A stretch of DNA of 64,000 nucleotides from CAYPEK01 sp964409645 (lineage in GTDB: Bacteria > UBP15 > UBA6099). Location: positions 1 through 64,000 of the forward strand of contig CAYPEK010000004.1 of assembly GCA_964409645.1 (NCBI GenBank), written 5' to 3'. Under the pieces are notes generated by a model. It ran no database searches. It saw only the letters and a list, made by a program, of their open reading frames with translations, and was not told the origin of the DNA. Position numbers and translations under genes: made by a program. Of this stretch, positions 26,456-35,317 are shown one piece after another (the first letter of the stretch is position 1; every line of letters begins with the position of its first letter).

Positions 26456-29449
26456 TCAATATGACCGGCTCCGCGTCTCTTCCGGCCCGAGATACGACTT
26501 CTTCAGGCCGCCGAAATCTATAATTATCTTGTCCAGAATCACGCTCGGATCAACTCCCCACACTTTGAGCATGTGCGGCCCGCGATCTATCTTCATCTTT
26601 ATTGATCCTTCCATCATGTTCCGGAAAACATTCTTTTTGCCTGTTTCATTAACCTCGTCGTGCGCCTGTGCGAATTCCACAAGAACCGGCGTTCCTTCAT
26701 CTATCGAAACGCCAACCTTCAGCACCCGACCCGCGTTTATCTCATGCGTGGGAATCGCCTCGAAGTTCACCTTCGCCTCGCCCGCATCGAAAACATAAAT
26801 AAATGCCTCCACCCCGGCCGCTTTCTTTACGATCTCCGCCGGGTCCAGCAGTGTCGGCGCGGACAGCGGCGTCACCGTTATCGACGCGCCCGTCCTTCCG
26901 AGCCCCGGAATTCGATTCCAGAATTCGCTTTCAATGTCGTCGAGAGTCGGCTGAATGTTCATCTTCTCGCTCTCATACATAATCGGCGATACCATCTTCC
27001 TCAGATTCGTCGCGTTTATCGAAATCACGCCGTTGTCCTGAACGAAATCCGCGCCTTTAATATCGAGACTTCCGGGATTGAAAACACTCAGCTTAACCTC
27101 ATACTCACTCCCCGCGCCGGCGATCTTCACCGTCCCTTCAACATTGTCTCCCTTCGGCGCCTTGTCGAAGTCCACATCGACATAAATCCGTTCGTCCGGC
27201 CCGAGCTTGCCCGATGTTTTACTCAGCAGAATCCAGTCCGCGACCGGCACGGCCTTCCACTCCGCGGGTTGCGAACTCCTGTTGAAAATATCTATGAAAT
27301 ACGACTTCTTCGTGAACTTGTTGAACTGCGGGAGCACACTCGCCTTCGCTCCGCTGTTCGCCACCGGCTCCACCGGCGTGCCGGCGCCCTCGATCGCAAC
27401 ACCTATCGCCGACGAATCCGACGGCTTGGCCTTCCCCGTCTTAACATCCCGGAACACCGGCAGATCGTTCGGATGATCCGACATCATGTGCCGCCACTTT
27501 CCGCCCGCAAGCGTTTCGTTGTAATATTCGGTTTCCCCGTTGAGTTGCTTTTGCGCATCAGCCGCCATGACTGCATACGTATCGGCCGAAGCTCGCCCCT
27601 GCCGCGTGTATCTCCGGCTCTTGTACGCGTACAAATGCTTCTTGTTCATCAGCGACGTCCCGCGCACCGGATAGAGCACGAGCTCGTAGTACGCGTCCTT
27701 TTTCTCCGCGGGCAGCTTCTCGTAAATCACCGACGCCTTTTTCTCGATGCCGTCGAATGCATCGATCCGTTTCTGAGCCTCGTCGCCGTAAGTGTAGAGC
27801 GAAAATTCCGGGTCCGAGTTCTGCGCGCCGATCTGATACTTGTCGTAGAAGCCCATGTGCTCCGGCTTCCTCTGATAGTTCAGCGTGTAATATTCATTCA
27901 TTAAATCCGCAATGTCGCCGGCGTACTCCGCGCCGAATTCGCGGGCGGCCCATTCTTTGAGAAATTTGTCTATGTTGAAAATATTCCTGCTGCCGATGTC
28001 CCACGCCATCTGCAGGAAGAGCTCGGTGCCGATCTCGCCCGGTTTCAGGTCGCCCACGTTCAGCACCCACAGCCGTTGCGCGCCGTACGCATAAGCCTTG
28101 TTCATTTCCTCCCAGATCAGCGCGGGCGGCGTCGTGTTCAGCCAGAGGTAATCGTGCGGCGGCCCCCAGTACGAAATGTGATAATACACTCCGTTGCCGC
28201 CCGGCCGTTTCCGCTCTTCCTCCGTCGGCAACCGCCGGATGTATCCGAAGTTGTCGTCCGGCCACACTATCGTCACATCCTCCGGAACCTTCAGCCCACC
28301 CCAGTAGATGTCGAGCACTTCCTTGTACGGCACGAAAATCTGCGGAACCTTCGTCACGTCGGGATTCACATGCTTCGCAAGCATCTCGCGCTGGTCCTTA
28401 ATGATTCTGTCGAGCAACGCAACCCGTTCCTCGGTCGTCTTCCCGTCCGGCATCGCGCTGTCGTGTATCGCCCGCATTCCTATCGTGTACACGTTTTCGA
28501 ACTGCCCGTTGACCCTCACCCGTTCGTCCCAATATCCGAGCAGGTTCTCCTTGTTGTTCACGTATGACCACTCGCCGTATTTCGCGAAATCCCATTCGTC
28601 CACATTGTTGCGCAGCATCTGCTCGCAGTGCGAAGAACCCATTACTATCGCGTAGTCGTCCGCGACAAACTTGTCCTTGTCGTAATAGTTGAACGCCTTC
28701 GTGCATTTGTGCATCGCCGGCCACATATAATTCGCCTTAAGTCGCAAGAGCAGCTCGAACATCTTCGCGTAAGTCTTCGGGCCTATGTCTCCTGTTTCCG
28801 GCTCGTAAGTCTTCGCCGCCCACGGTTTCAGTCCGAAGTCCTCGTCGTTCAGGAATATCCCGCGGTATTTCACAGACGGCGGGCCAAACACTGTCGCTCC
28901 GCCTTTGATTACCAAAGAGGCCTTCTTCGACGGCGCAACGTCCGCCCACCACACCCACGGCGACACACCCGCCGCCGCGGACAACTCGAACGCGCCGAAC
29001 ACCGCCCCGCGCCGGTCGCTCCCGGCCACAACAAGCCCCGTTTCCACTCCCGGCATCGGCTTGTCCACAACCGCTATAAGGTACATCTCCCAGCCGCCAT
29101 CGATCTTCGAAACGTCGAGTTTCTTATCCGCAACCAGCTTCTTTATCGCGCCGCATTTTTCGAGTGTACCGATGATGACCACGTTCTTCCCGAGGCCGGA
29201 CGCCGAATCAGACACGCGCGGTTTCACGCCCGACACGGCCTCCAAGTCGCCCGCGAGCGCATCCGCCGCGATCCGCACAACCTTATAGTCCGCCGCGTCG
29301 ATGTAGATGTCCGCCACTTTGCCGCCGGCGGCAAGCTCGAAATCGCCTTTTGCGTATTTCTCCGCAAGCAGATCGGACGCAAAGCCGCGCGCGACGACTA
29401 AAAATGTAAAAAGAATCGCCGCCGAAAAAACAACCGAAAATTTTCTCAT
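26456..29449 (-). CDS. GH115 xylan alpha-1,2-glucuronidase-type glycoside hydrolase
   Basis: 997 residues with a Sec signal peptide (VVFSAAILFTFLVVARGFAS). The N-terminal domain has IYIDAADYKVVRIAADALAG. The catalytic barrel carries the GH115 landmarks KYRGIFLNDEDFGLKPW, RLKANYMWPAMHKC, VMGSSHCEQMLRNN, VWPDDNFGYIRRLP and LNVGDLKPGEIG. Then come the helical hinge region (YYELVLYPVRGTSLMNKK) and a C-terminal beta-sandwich. GH115 enzymes remove (4-O-methyl)glucuronic acid from xylan side chains. Length fits the family. The ATG at 29449 has GGAG 7 bases upstream. It is solitary: no xylanase, transporter or SusC/D gene adjoins it. Confidence 0.93.
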   Translation of the reverse strand: MRKFSVVFSAAILFTFLVVARGFASDLLAEKYAKGDFELAAGGKVADIYIDAADYKVVRIAADALAGDLEAVSGVKPRVSDSASGLGKNVVIIGTLEKCGAIKKLVADKKLDVSKIDGGWEMYLIAVVDKPMPGVETGLVVAGSDRRGAVFGAFELSAAAGVSPWVWWADVAPSKKASLVIKGGATVFGPPSVKYRGIFLNDEDFGLKPWAAKTYEPETGDIGPKTYAKMFELLLRLKANYMWPAMHKCTKAFNYYDKDKFVADDYAIVMGSSHCEQMLRNNVDEWDFAKYGEWSYVNNKENLLGYWDERVRVNGQFENVYTIGMRAIHDSAMPDGKTTEERVALLDRIIKDQREMLAKHVNPDVTKVPQIFVPYKEVLDIYWGGLKVPEDVTIVWPDDNFGYIRRLPTEEERKRPGGNGVYYHISYWGPPHDYLWLNTTPPALIWEEMNKAYAYGAQRLWVLNVGDLKPGEIGTELFLQMAWDIGSRNIFNIDKFLKEWAAREFGAEYAGDIADLMNEYYTLNYQRKPEHMGFYDKYQIGAQNSDPEFSLYTYGDEAQKRIDAFDGIEKKASVIYEKLPAEKKDAYYELVLYPVRGTSLMNKKHLYAYKSRRYTRQGRASADTYAVMAADAQKQLNGETEYYNETLAGGKWRHMMSDHPNDLPVFRDVKTGKAKPSDSSAIGVAIEGAGTPVEPVANSGAKASVLPQFNKFTKKSYFIDIFNRSSQPAEWKAVPVADWILLSKTSGKLGPDERIYVDVDFDKAPKGDNVEGTVKIAGAGSEYEVKLSVFNPGSLDIKGADFVQDNGVISINATNLRKMVSPIMYESEKMNIQPTLDDIESEFWNRIPGLGRTGASITVTPLSAPTLLDPAEIVKKAAGVEAFIYVFDAGEAKVNFEAIPTHEINAGRVLKVGVSIDEGTPVLVEFAQAHDEVNETGKKNVFRNMMEGSIKMKIDRGPHMLKVWGVDPSVILDKIIIDFGGLKKSYLGPEETRSRSY

Positions 29450-29486
29450 ATCTTTTCTCCGCAAAAAAATCTCAAACCTAACTGCA

Positions 29487-29514
29487 ATTATAGATTATCA
29501 TTGTTTCAACTCAA
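29487..29514 (-). promoter_or_regulatory. Probable promoter of the GH115 gene
   Basis: On the minus strand TTGAGT (29514-29509), a 16-bp spacer and TATAAT (29492-29487), about 37 bases before the GH115 start codon and upstream of its ribosome site. Confidence 0.5.
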
Positions 29515-29569
29515 ACCCTGTGGGATAACATGACCTCAATACGATAATTGATAAATTCAACAGCGAGTA

Positions 29570-29585
29570 GTACAATTAATTGTAC
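29570..29585. promoter_or_regulatory. Palindromic operator of the toxin-antitoxin locus
   Basis: The 16-bp sequence GTACAATTAATTGTAC is a perfect palindrome 18 bp before the antitoxin start and just ahead of its ribosome site. Phd/YefM antitoxins bind palindromes overlapping their own promoters; the E. coli yefM operator is built on a TGTACA core, which is present here at 29581-29586. Autoregulation is inferred. Confidence 0.7.
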
Positions 29586-29603
29586 AATAAAGGGGGCAAT
29601 TAT

Positions 29604-29873
29604 ATGTTGAAGGATATAACGATATCCAAGGCGCGTGACGAGCTCACCTCCCTGCCGAAGAAATTGTCGAAGAACCATGAAACGGTTGCCGTAACCCGGC
29701 GAGGCAAACCGGTGCTCGCGATTATGCCGTGGGAATTGTACGAATCGGTTGTCGAAACTCTTGAGATTATGGGCGACGAAAAACTCATGACGTCGCTACG
29801 CGAGAGCATAAAGGATATAAAAGCCGAAAGACTATATACCTCCGAAGAAGTCAAAAAGGAACTCGGCCTGTGA
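29604..29873 (+). CDS. Phd/YefM-family antitoxin
   Basis: 89 residues. The N-terminus (MLKDITISKARDELTSLPKKL) and HETVAVTRRGKPVLAIMPWELYESVVETLE are the Phd/YefM DNA-binding dimer fold. The C-terminal tail (IKAERLYTSEEVKKELGL) would be the part that binds and neutralises the toxin. AAAGGGGG precedes the ATG. It is first in a two-gene operon; its stop overlaps the toxin's GTG start. A palindromic operator lies immediately upstream. Confidence 0.9.
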   Translation: MLKDITISKARDELTSLPKKLSKNHETVAVTRRGKPVLAIMPWELYESVVETLEIMGDEKLMTSLRESIKDIKAERLYTSEEVKKELGL

Positions 29874-30192
29874 GCAGTACGAAATATGATGTGATGTGGA
29901 CCGCGAGTGCGAAAAAAATGCTCGCCGCGACCGGCGCATCATGGGCAAGATATTCGAGCGCGCTTGCGAGCTTTCCGTGGAGCCGGAAAAACAGGGAAAG
30001 CCGCTTACGAACGAACTTTCGGGCTACCGGAGCGTCCGCGCTGTCGGCCAGAGATACCGCATAATTTACAACGTCGAAAAAAAGAAGGTTGTTGTATATA
30101 TTGTAGCCGCAGGACTTAGAAGAGGCGACCAGAAAAAAGACATATACGAGCTTGCGAAGAAGCTCATCCGCACGGGGTTGATCGACAGATAA
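29870..30192 (+). pseudogene. RelE/ParE-family toxin gene, frameshifted
   Basis: The GTG at 29870 overlaps the antitoxin stop by four bases and opens a RelE/ParE N-terminus (STKYDVMWTASAKKML). The rest of the toxin (DRRIMGKIFERACELS, YRSVRAVGQRYRIIYNVEKK, VVVYIVAAGLRRGDQKKDIYELAKKLI) is in the -1 frame, running to the stop at 30192. The change occurs between 29912 and 29930, where there is a run of seven A (29912-29918). One added A would restore a full-length toxin of about 107 residues. It is either a true frameshift, a homopolymer sequencing error, or slippage. The second part also opens its own ATG at 29896, which would give a toxin lacking the first strand and helix. Confidence 0.8.
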
Positions 30193-30220
30193 TCCGGAAA
30201 CTTATTGGTGTATTTTGAGT

Positions 30221-30928
30221 TTATTTCACGAATCCGTATTTGATAATACACCAGAGCGCCGTGACAGCGTCCTTGAACCCGATTTTCTTGCCTTCCTCGT
30301 ATGTGCGGCCGCTGTATGAAATGCCAACCTCATACACGCGGCAGCCGAGCCGGGCAACCTTTGCCGTAACCTCGGGCTCGAAGCCGAACCGGTTCTGTTC
30401 GAGCTTGATATTTTGAATAATTTCCGTGCGGAAAACCTTGTAGCACGTCTCCATGTCCGTAAGGTTTAGATTCGTGAAGATGTTCGACATTAATGTAAAC
30501 AGCCTGTTACCCACATAGTGCCAGAAATAGAGAACGCGGTGCGCGCCCTCGCCCATGAACCGCGAGCCGAACACAACGTCCGCGCGGCCGTCCAACAGCG
30601 GTTCGAGCAGCCGCGGATACTCGGCCGGATTGTATTCGAGGTCCGCGTCCTGCACGATTACGTAATCGCCGGTTGCGTGCTGAAAACCGGTGCGGAGCGC
30701 GGCGCCCTTGCCCATGTTCTTTTCGTGGAACACGACTTTCGCGACCTCGCTTTCGAGGCCGTTGCGGATCAGATCCCGCGTGCCGTCTGTCGAGTAGTCA
30801 TCGACAATCACAATCTCAAGGCCGATCCCGTCCGGGCGCGCCGCTTTCACACGCCGCACGATCTCCGTCAGCGTGTCTTTCTCGTTGTAAACCGGTATCA
30901 CTACCGTAAGGACTTTGCCGTCACTCAT
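30221..30928 (-). CDS. GT2 glycosyltransferase, dolichol-phosphate mannose synthase-like
   Basis: 235 residues: VVIPVYNEKDTLTEIVRRV, LEIVIVDDYSTDGTRD, NMGKGAALRTGFQHATGDYVIVQDADLEYNP (DxD-type metal site), VVFGSRFMGEG, and a C-terminal GISYSGRTYEEGKKIGFKDAVTALW. This is the DPM1/GtrB-like group of GT-A enzymes that charge a polyprenyl phosphate with a sugar, without the usual C-terminal TM pair. Membrane GT-C transferases encoded nearby could use such donors. No ribosome site is seen; a TAAAAT lies nine bases before the ATG. Confidence 0.9.
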   Translation of the reverse strand: MSDGKVLTVVIPVYNEKDTLTEIVRRVKAARPDGIGLEIVIVDDYSTDGTRDLIRNGLESEVAKVVFHEKNMGKGAALRTGFQHATGDYVIVQDADLEYNPAEYPRLLEPLLDGRADVVFGSRFMGEGAHRVLYFWHYVGNRLFTLMSNIFTNLNLTDMETCYKVFRTEIIQNIKLEQNRFGFEPEVTAKVARLGCRVYEVGISYSGRTYEEGKKIGFKDAVTALWCIIKYGFVK

Positions 30929-30998
30929 TATCGAAACATTTTATCACGGGCTGCGATTATTCGCATCTGTTTAGTCTGCATTTTTCACCAGTGCAGGT

Positions 30999-31122
30999 GG
31001 AAATCGAAAAAAGGGATGAGATACAAGACGAATCGAGCGAGAACGAGGGAGCATACTGTTCCGTATGTGACCGAGTTCGAGCCGATGATTCAACGCGGTA
31101 GATCGCCCTTTCTTCGATTTCC
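30999..31122. repeat. 124-bp imperfect palindrome in an intergenic region
   Basis: The ends are near-perfect inverted repeats (17-nt arms at 30999-31015 and 31106-31122, one mismatch). The interior is also largely self-complementary, closing on CATAC/GTATG around a TGTTCC loop at 31052-31067. The 30929-31176 gap holds no gene. It could be a miniature mobile element or a transcribed structured RNA. Confidence 0.65.
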
Positions 31123-31147
31123 CGGATTTTTCTTGTGAAAAATCCGG
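31122..31147. terminator. Perfect 11-bp hairpin after the phosphoesterase gene
   Basis: CCGGATTTTTC, loop TTGT, GAAAAATCCGG. It lies about 30 bases beyond the phosphoesterase stop and abuts the 124-bp palindrome. No T run follows, so terminator function is uncertain. Confidence 0.35.
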
Positions 31148-31176
31148 ATTAGAATATGATTCCGCCCGCAACATTT

Positions 31177-32223
31177 CTATTTGTCGGCCACGTTAGACAT
31201 TTTCACCTCGGCCACCGCGTTGTCCTTGATCTTTATCGTCTCGTAGAACCCGTCCACCGACGCTTTATCTATCAGATAGTACAGCGGCAGGCTGCCGATC
31301 TTCTCTTCGCCACCCGCGTGATAGTGGCCGGAAAGAAACAAATTCACTTTCTGCGGAAGCAGCACCTGCGAAATGATAAATCTCAAATCGGAGTCCTCGC
31401 GGTGCGAGAACAGGACCTTGAACGGCGCTTCCTTGTGTGCGCGCGTCTCTCGCTTGATCCATTCCATGTTTTTGTCCGGATCAGGCGTCGGGAACTGATA
31501 CTGTGTGTCGAACCCGAGATAGAAATGGTCGCCGTACATGAACCAGAATCTTCCGGGGCCGAGGTACTTGTCCGCATCCGAATTATTGCGGTCATGGTTT
31601 CCGGCCACAACTACCGTCGGGGAGTTTATCGTGTCCGTGATATCGAGAAAAGCTTTGAACTGCGCCGGGTCACTGAAATCCGTTACGTCGCCGGTGATGA
31701 TAACCATGTCCGGTTTGATCTCATTCGCGCGCGCCGCGATTTTAGTGTAGAAGTCTTTCCCTCGCTCGTAGTCGCCCTCGATGCGGCCAATGTGTACGTC
31801 TGAGATGTGCATTATCGTATATTCTGTCGGGAACTTATCCAACACCATGATCGAGTGTCTGCTTACATCGTCATTTCCGCCCTTATGCGCGGCGACTCCG
31901 TATAGACCGGCCGCGGTGTCCGCCGGGATTGCTACCGTGAATCTGTACGTACCCGTCGCCGGCCCCTCCATCTTTTCCGACGGTTCGAGCCGCATCCGCG
32001 AACCGCCCTTTTCGAGAAAAACGCTGAACACGCACGAGCAGCTCTCGTAAACCGATTTTGCCACATCGACATTTATTTTCTCTCCGGGATGCACGAACAC
32101 CGGCCGCGTCGATATCGGGTTCAATATGAAACTGAGTTTGCCTCCGGCGTCCCGCGCCGCCGCCGCCCCGCCGATTCCGATTATGATTGCAAGTGCGATT
32201 ATAATTCCGGTTGCTTTTCTCAC
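31177..32223 (-). CDS. Secreted calcineurin-like metallophosphoesterase
   Basis: 348 residues from the GTG at 32223, which has GGAGG nine bases upstream and gives a clean signal peptide (TGIIIALAIIIGIGGAAAA). An Ig-like N-terminal region is followed by the metal-site motifs HISDVHIG, ITGDVTD, AGNHDRN, FSHRED and SGHYHAGG. It resembles the product of 9138-10382 in layout, so the two are probable paralogues. Location periplasmic or extracellular, substrate unknown. Longer open frames upstream of the GTG are probably untranslated. Confidence 0.88.
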   Translation of the reverse strand: MRKATGIIIALAIIIGIGGAAAARDAGGKLSFILNPISTRPVFVHPGEKINVDVAKSVYESCSCVFSVFLEKGGSRMRLEPSEKMEGPATGTYRFTVAIPADTAAGLYGVAAHKGGNDDVSRHSIMVLDKFPTEYTIMHISDVHIGRIEGDYERGKDFYTKIAARANEIKPDMVIITGDVTDFSDPAQFKAFLDITDTINSPTVVVAGNHDRNNSDADKYLGPGRFWFMYGDHFYLGFDTQYQFPTPDPDKNMEWIKRETRAHKEAPFKVLFSHREDSDLRFIISQVLLPQKVNLFLSGHYHAGGEEKIGSLPLYYLIDKASVDGFYETIKIKDNAVAEVKMSNVADK

Positions 32224-32315
32224 TTCCCGCCTCCGCGCATTTGTCCCGCATATTTTAATAGCACTGGTATTAATTTGTCCTTGAATTTGAAATCTTGCGA
32301 GTGGAAAAATTTGCT

Positions 32316-35162
32316 TCAATACTGGCTGAACCGGATGTTCGCAAACGGATAAAAGTCTAAAACCAGAATTGCCGCACACGAGTTTTTCTGCGCTTCACGC
32401 GGAATTGTGGCGTGTATTTCCGTCAGTATTCCCGACTCGCCGGTCACAACGTCCTCCCGGCTGCCGCCGATGATTTCGCCGGTCACGATGTCGAGCAAAA
32501 TGAACTGTATGAGATGATCTTCCGCTTTGTATTCGCCCGCCGTGACGCGCGCGGAGATGCGGTCGAATCCGGTTTCGATCTGAATCTCCAGTCCCTCCGG
32601 CCGCCTGAACGCGGGGTTGTCATACGGCACAGTGTCGAACGCGAGAAACGCCGCGAGCTCATCCCTTTCGTCGGCGACTCGCATGACTCTGAGCAAGTCG
32701 GCATACTCCGGCATATTGTGAATCGACGTGCACGCGTAAGCCGCGCCGTTCTCGACCGACCGCGCCGACGTGAAGCGGCCGCTCAGCCGGAAAAGATCGA
32801 ACGGGATGTTCGCCCCGAGCGTTGACATACGAAATGAGCCGGATGTTTTGAAGCAGCCGCCCCTGAAAACACCCGACGCGAGAAACCTGTTCGCCGTCCT
32901 CGGCGAGAGCTGGAAAGAGCCGCCCGCTTCGAGCACGGACCATCCCGTGAGTACGATTATCCCGCGCTCCCGGTCGATATGTATGGGCGCGATCGCGAAA
33001 TTGTGCGCGTCTATCGCGGCCTGAGCCAGCGCGTCGATCTCCTTCGGCCTGCTGAGCTGGAATCCCTTGATAACAATGCCGGGCGTCTCCGCTTCGCTGA
33101 TGCTCAACGGCAACACTTCCCCACATGGCGCTGTCGTGAACGTTATCGTCCTGTCGAATACGCCCGCCTCGCCGCCCGCTATGTAACGACCACTCGCGCT
33201 CACTGTGTATTCCGCGCCGCCTTCGAGCAGCCCGGATGGTATGATGTTGATCCCGCGCCCCATCGGATCGATGCGGCACGTGTAACCCGTTTCGGGCGTA
33301 ATCTCGACGGCCACCGTGCGCGGGTCGATCTCCGCGGCGACTATGTTCAAATCCGCATCAGCCGCAAGCAGCGCGAGACTGATGTTTTCCGTAATCTCTA
33401 TCCCGAACGGCGGCGAGAACCGCGGAGTTCCGAAGCGGTCGAGCGGCACAAGCACGGCCCCGCCCGGCGGAATGTCCGGCCGCGCGCCGTCGTTCCCGGG
33501 CTCGATGCACACACGCTCATCCGCATGATTATCAAAGTAGAAATTGCGCGACACGGAAAATATCTCGCCGGTGGTGGACCCTACATGGATCGTTCCATCC
33601 GCGTCGATCGCGGGCGACGAATTGAGATCGTTTGCCGGGCCGGGAGCCGTCAGCAGCGACCACACGCGGCGGCCTTCCGGGCTGATGCAATAGAGCTTTC
33701 CGTTTTCGTTCCCGGCGTAAATCAGCCCTTCCGGATCGATCGCGGGCGAGCTTTTCACCGGGCCGTCCGTGTAGTACGTCCATCGCTTTTTGCCGAAGCG
33801 GTCCACGCAGTGAATGCCGCCGTCGCACGAGCCGACTACAACCGAACCGTCCTCCGTGACCGCCGGCGACGAATGAATCAGTCCGAGCGTCTGATGCGAC
33901 CAGAATATAGTACCGTCCTCTGGCGCCAGAGCGTAAAGTTTGCCGTCGAACGCGCCGAAGAAGATTTCTCCGTACTGTCCCCATGCGGGCGTTGATGCGA
34001 TCGCGCCGCCGACGCGTGTCATCCAGCGCCGCAGACCGGACGACGCTTCGACCGCGTGCAGCCCGCCGCTCAGCGTGCCGATGTACACCGTGCCGCCGTC
34101 CGGGCTGATCAGCGGTTTCGTCCAGATCACCCCGCTCGGGTAGCTGTTCGTGTCGTATTCCCAGACGAGATTTCCGTCGGTGTCGATCTTGTAGAGCCGG
34201 TTGTCGTTGCTGCCGGCGTATATGTAGAGTTTGCCGCCCTCTTCGTTGATCGCGAGGCCGCCCTCGAAGAACGAGGAAAGCTGTGCGTGCGGGTCTTTCG
34301 ACGGAGTCTCGTAGTGGAGTCCGCTGAACGTCCACAACACCTCGCCCGTCTCGGGGTCGATCTTCCAGACGCGGCCCCGATTCCGGTTGCCGTCCTCGTC
34401 GCAGTCGTTGGATGCCATATAGAGAAAACCGTCCGCGCCGAATGCTCCCGTCGCGGCGATGTACATCACACGTTCGTCCCGCAGCCGCCATTTCACGGAG
34501 CCGTCCGGGTGCAGAGCGACAAACTCTCCGTCCGCATGCCCGATATATATGTCGCCGCCGGGTCCGACGATGCAGGACGGCCATATCAGCGCGCCGATTT
34601 TGGTTGCTTTGAAGCTACTCACATCCGGTTCGGGGCGGAAAAACTCGGGCACCCGCCCGCGGTTCGCCGCAGAGAACCGGAAGCTCGGAAACGGAGCCTC
34701 TTCACTCAGCCCTCGGAAATAGTCGTGCGTCTCCGGCCGGTGCACGAGACTGAGCTGCTCCACAATGATCTTGTTCAGAACCTCGAAGAGTTCCAGCGTC
34801 GGCGCGAGAATCTCCGCCTGATCGATTGCCGGCAGTGAGCGCGGCGCCGCCTGCATTACATCCTGAAAACTCTTGTGCATCTCCTTAATCGCGGCGTCGA
34901 TTTCGGGGCCGAGCGGGCTGTCCGTTGTCTTCGGATGCCGCGCGACCGGTATCATCTCGCTCCACACGAGACCGGCCATGTTCATGGACGCGATGACCGC
35001 GCCGGGAAGCGCCTTCGAGCCGCCGTCTTTCAGCCGGTTGATCGACTCCATGTTTTTAAGGAACTGTTTCTTGAGCGCCTGCGTGCGCGCGGTCAACTCC
35101 GCCTCGCTGCCCTTGCGCGCGTTTGCGGAAAAACGCTCGAGCCAGTCCATTAATTTCGCCAA
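32316..35162 (-). CDS. Large PQQ-like beta-propeller protein, apparently cytoplasmic
   Basis: 948 residues. The first ~190 are helical and unlike anything I recognise. Residues about 195-540 are a beta-propeller of PQQ/WD-like repeats, with recurring SSPAI.xDG.I.xGS and GKLYxxxPEG units. A beta-sandwich of SbsA/Big_5 type follows (about 590-690, ending DRTITFTTAP), then ~250 unassigned residues. There is no signal peptide, unusual for PQQ-repeat proteins, which are mostly exported. The cofactor residues of true quinoprotein dehydrogenases are not evident, so the propeller is probably a binding scaffold. The start could also be four codons in (35150). Confidence 0.8.
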   Translation of the reverse strand: MAKLMDWLERFSANARKGSEAELTARTQALKKQFLKNMESINRLKDGGSKALPGAVIASMNMAGLVWSEMIPVARHPKTTDSPLGPEIDAAIKEMHKSFQDVMQAAPRSLPAIDQAEILAPTLELFEVLNKIIVEQLSLVHRPETHDYFRGLSEEAPFPSFRFSAANRGRVPEFFRPEPDVSSFKATKIGALIWPSCIVGPGGDIYIGHADGEFVALHPDGSVKWRLRDERVMYIAATGAFGADGFLYMASNDCDEDGNRNRGRVWKIDPETGEVLWTFSGLHYETPSKDPHAQLSSFFEGGLAINEEGGKLYIYAGSNDNRLYKIDTDGNLVWEYDTNSYPSGVIWTKPLISPDGGTVYIGTLSGGLHAVEASSGLRRWMTRVGGAIASTPAWGQYGEIFFGAFDGKLYALAPEDGTIFWSHQTLGLIHSSPAVTEDGSVVVGSCDGGIHCVDRFGKKRWTYYTDGPVKSSPAIDPEGLIYAGNENGKLYCISPEGRRVWSLLTAPGPANDLNSSPAIDADGTIHVGSTTGEIFSVSRNFYFDNHADERVCIEPGNDGARPDIPPGGAVLVPLDRFGTPRFSPPFGIEITENISLALLAADADLNIVAAEIDPRTVAVEITPETGYTCRIDPMGRGINIIPSGLLEGGAEYTVSASGRYIAGGEAGVFDRTITFTTAPCGEVLPLSISEAETPGIVIKGFQLSRPKEIDALAQAAIDAHNFAIAPIHIDRERGIIVLTGWSVLEAGGSFQLSPRTANRFLASGVFRGGCFKTSGSFRMSTLGANIPFDLFRLSGRFTSARSVENGAAYACTSIHNMPEYADLLRVMRVADERDELAAFLAFDTVPYDNPAFRRPEGLEIQIETGFDRISARVTAGEYKAEDHLIQFILLDIVTGEIIGGSREDVVTGESGILTEIHATIPREAQKNSCAAILVLDFYPFANIRFSQY

Positions 35163-35317
35163 GACTCAACCCCCCGGCGGGAGCGCGCCGCCCCCACTTT
35201 CAAAAATGCAGACATATTATAACGAAAGCACGAAAAGATGCGATAAAAAAGTGACCGAGAAAAGCAAAACCGGCCTGAGATGACAATCATTTTTTTTATT
35301 GCGGAAATTGTTAAAAG

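Noticed and set aside
29911..29920. Programmed -1 ribosomal frameshift site in the toxin gene
   Set aside because: The zero-frame context is GCG AAA AAA, so the heptamer does not fit the X XXY YYZ pattern, and no downstream stimulatory stem is evident. RNA polymerase slippage or sequencing error fits better.
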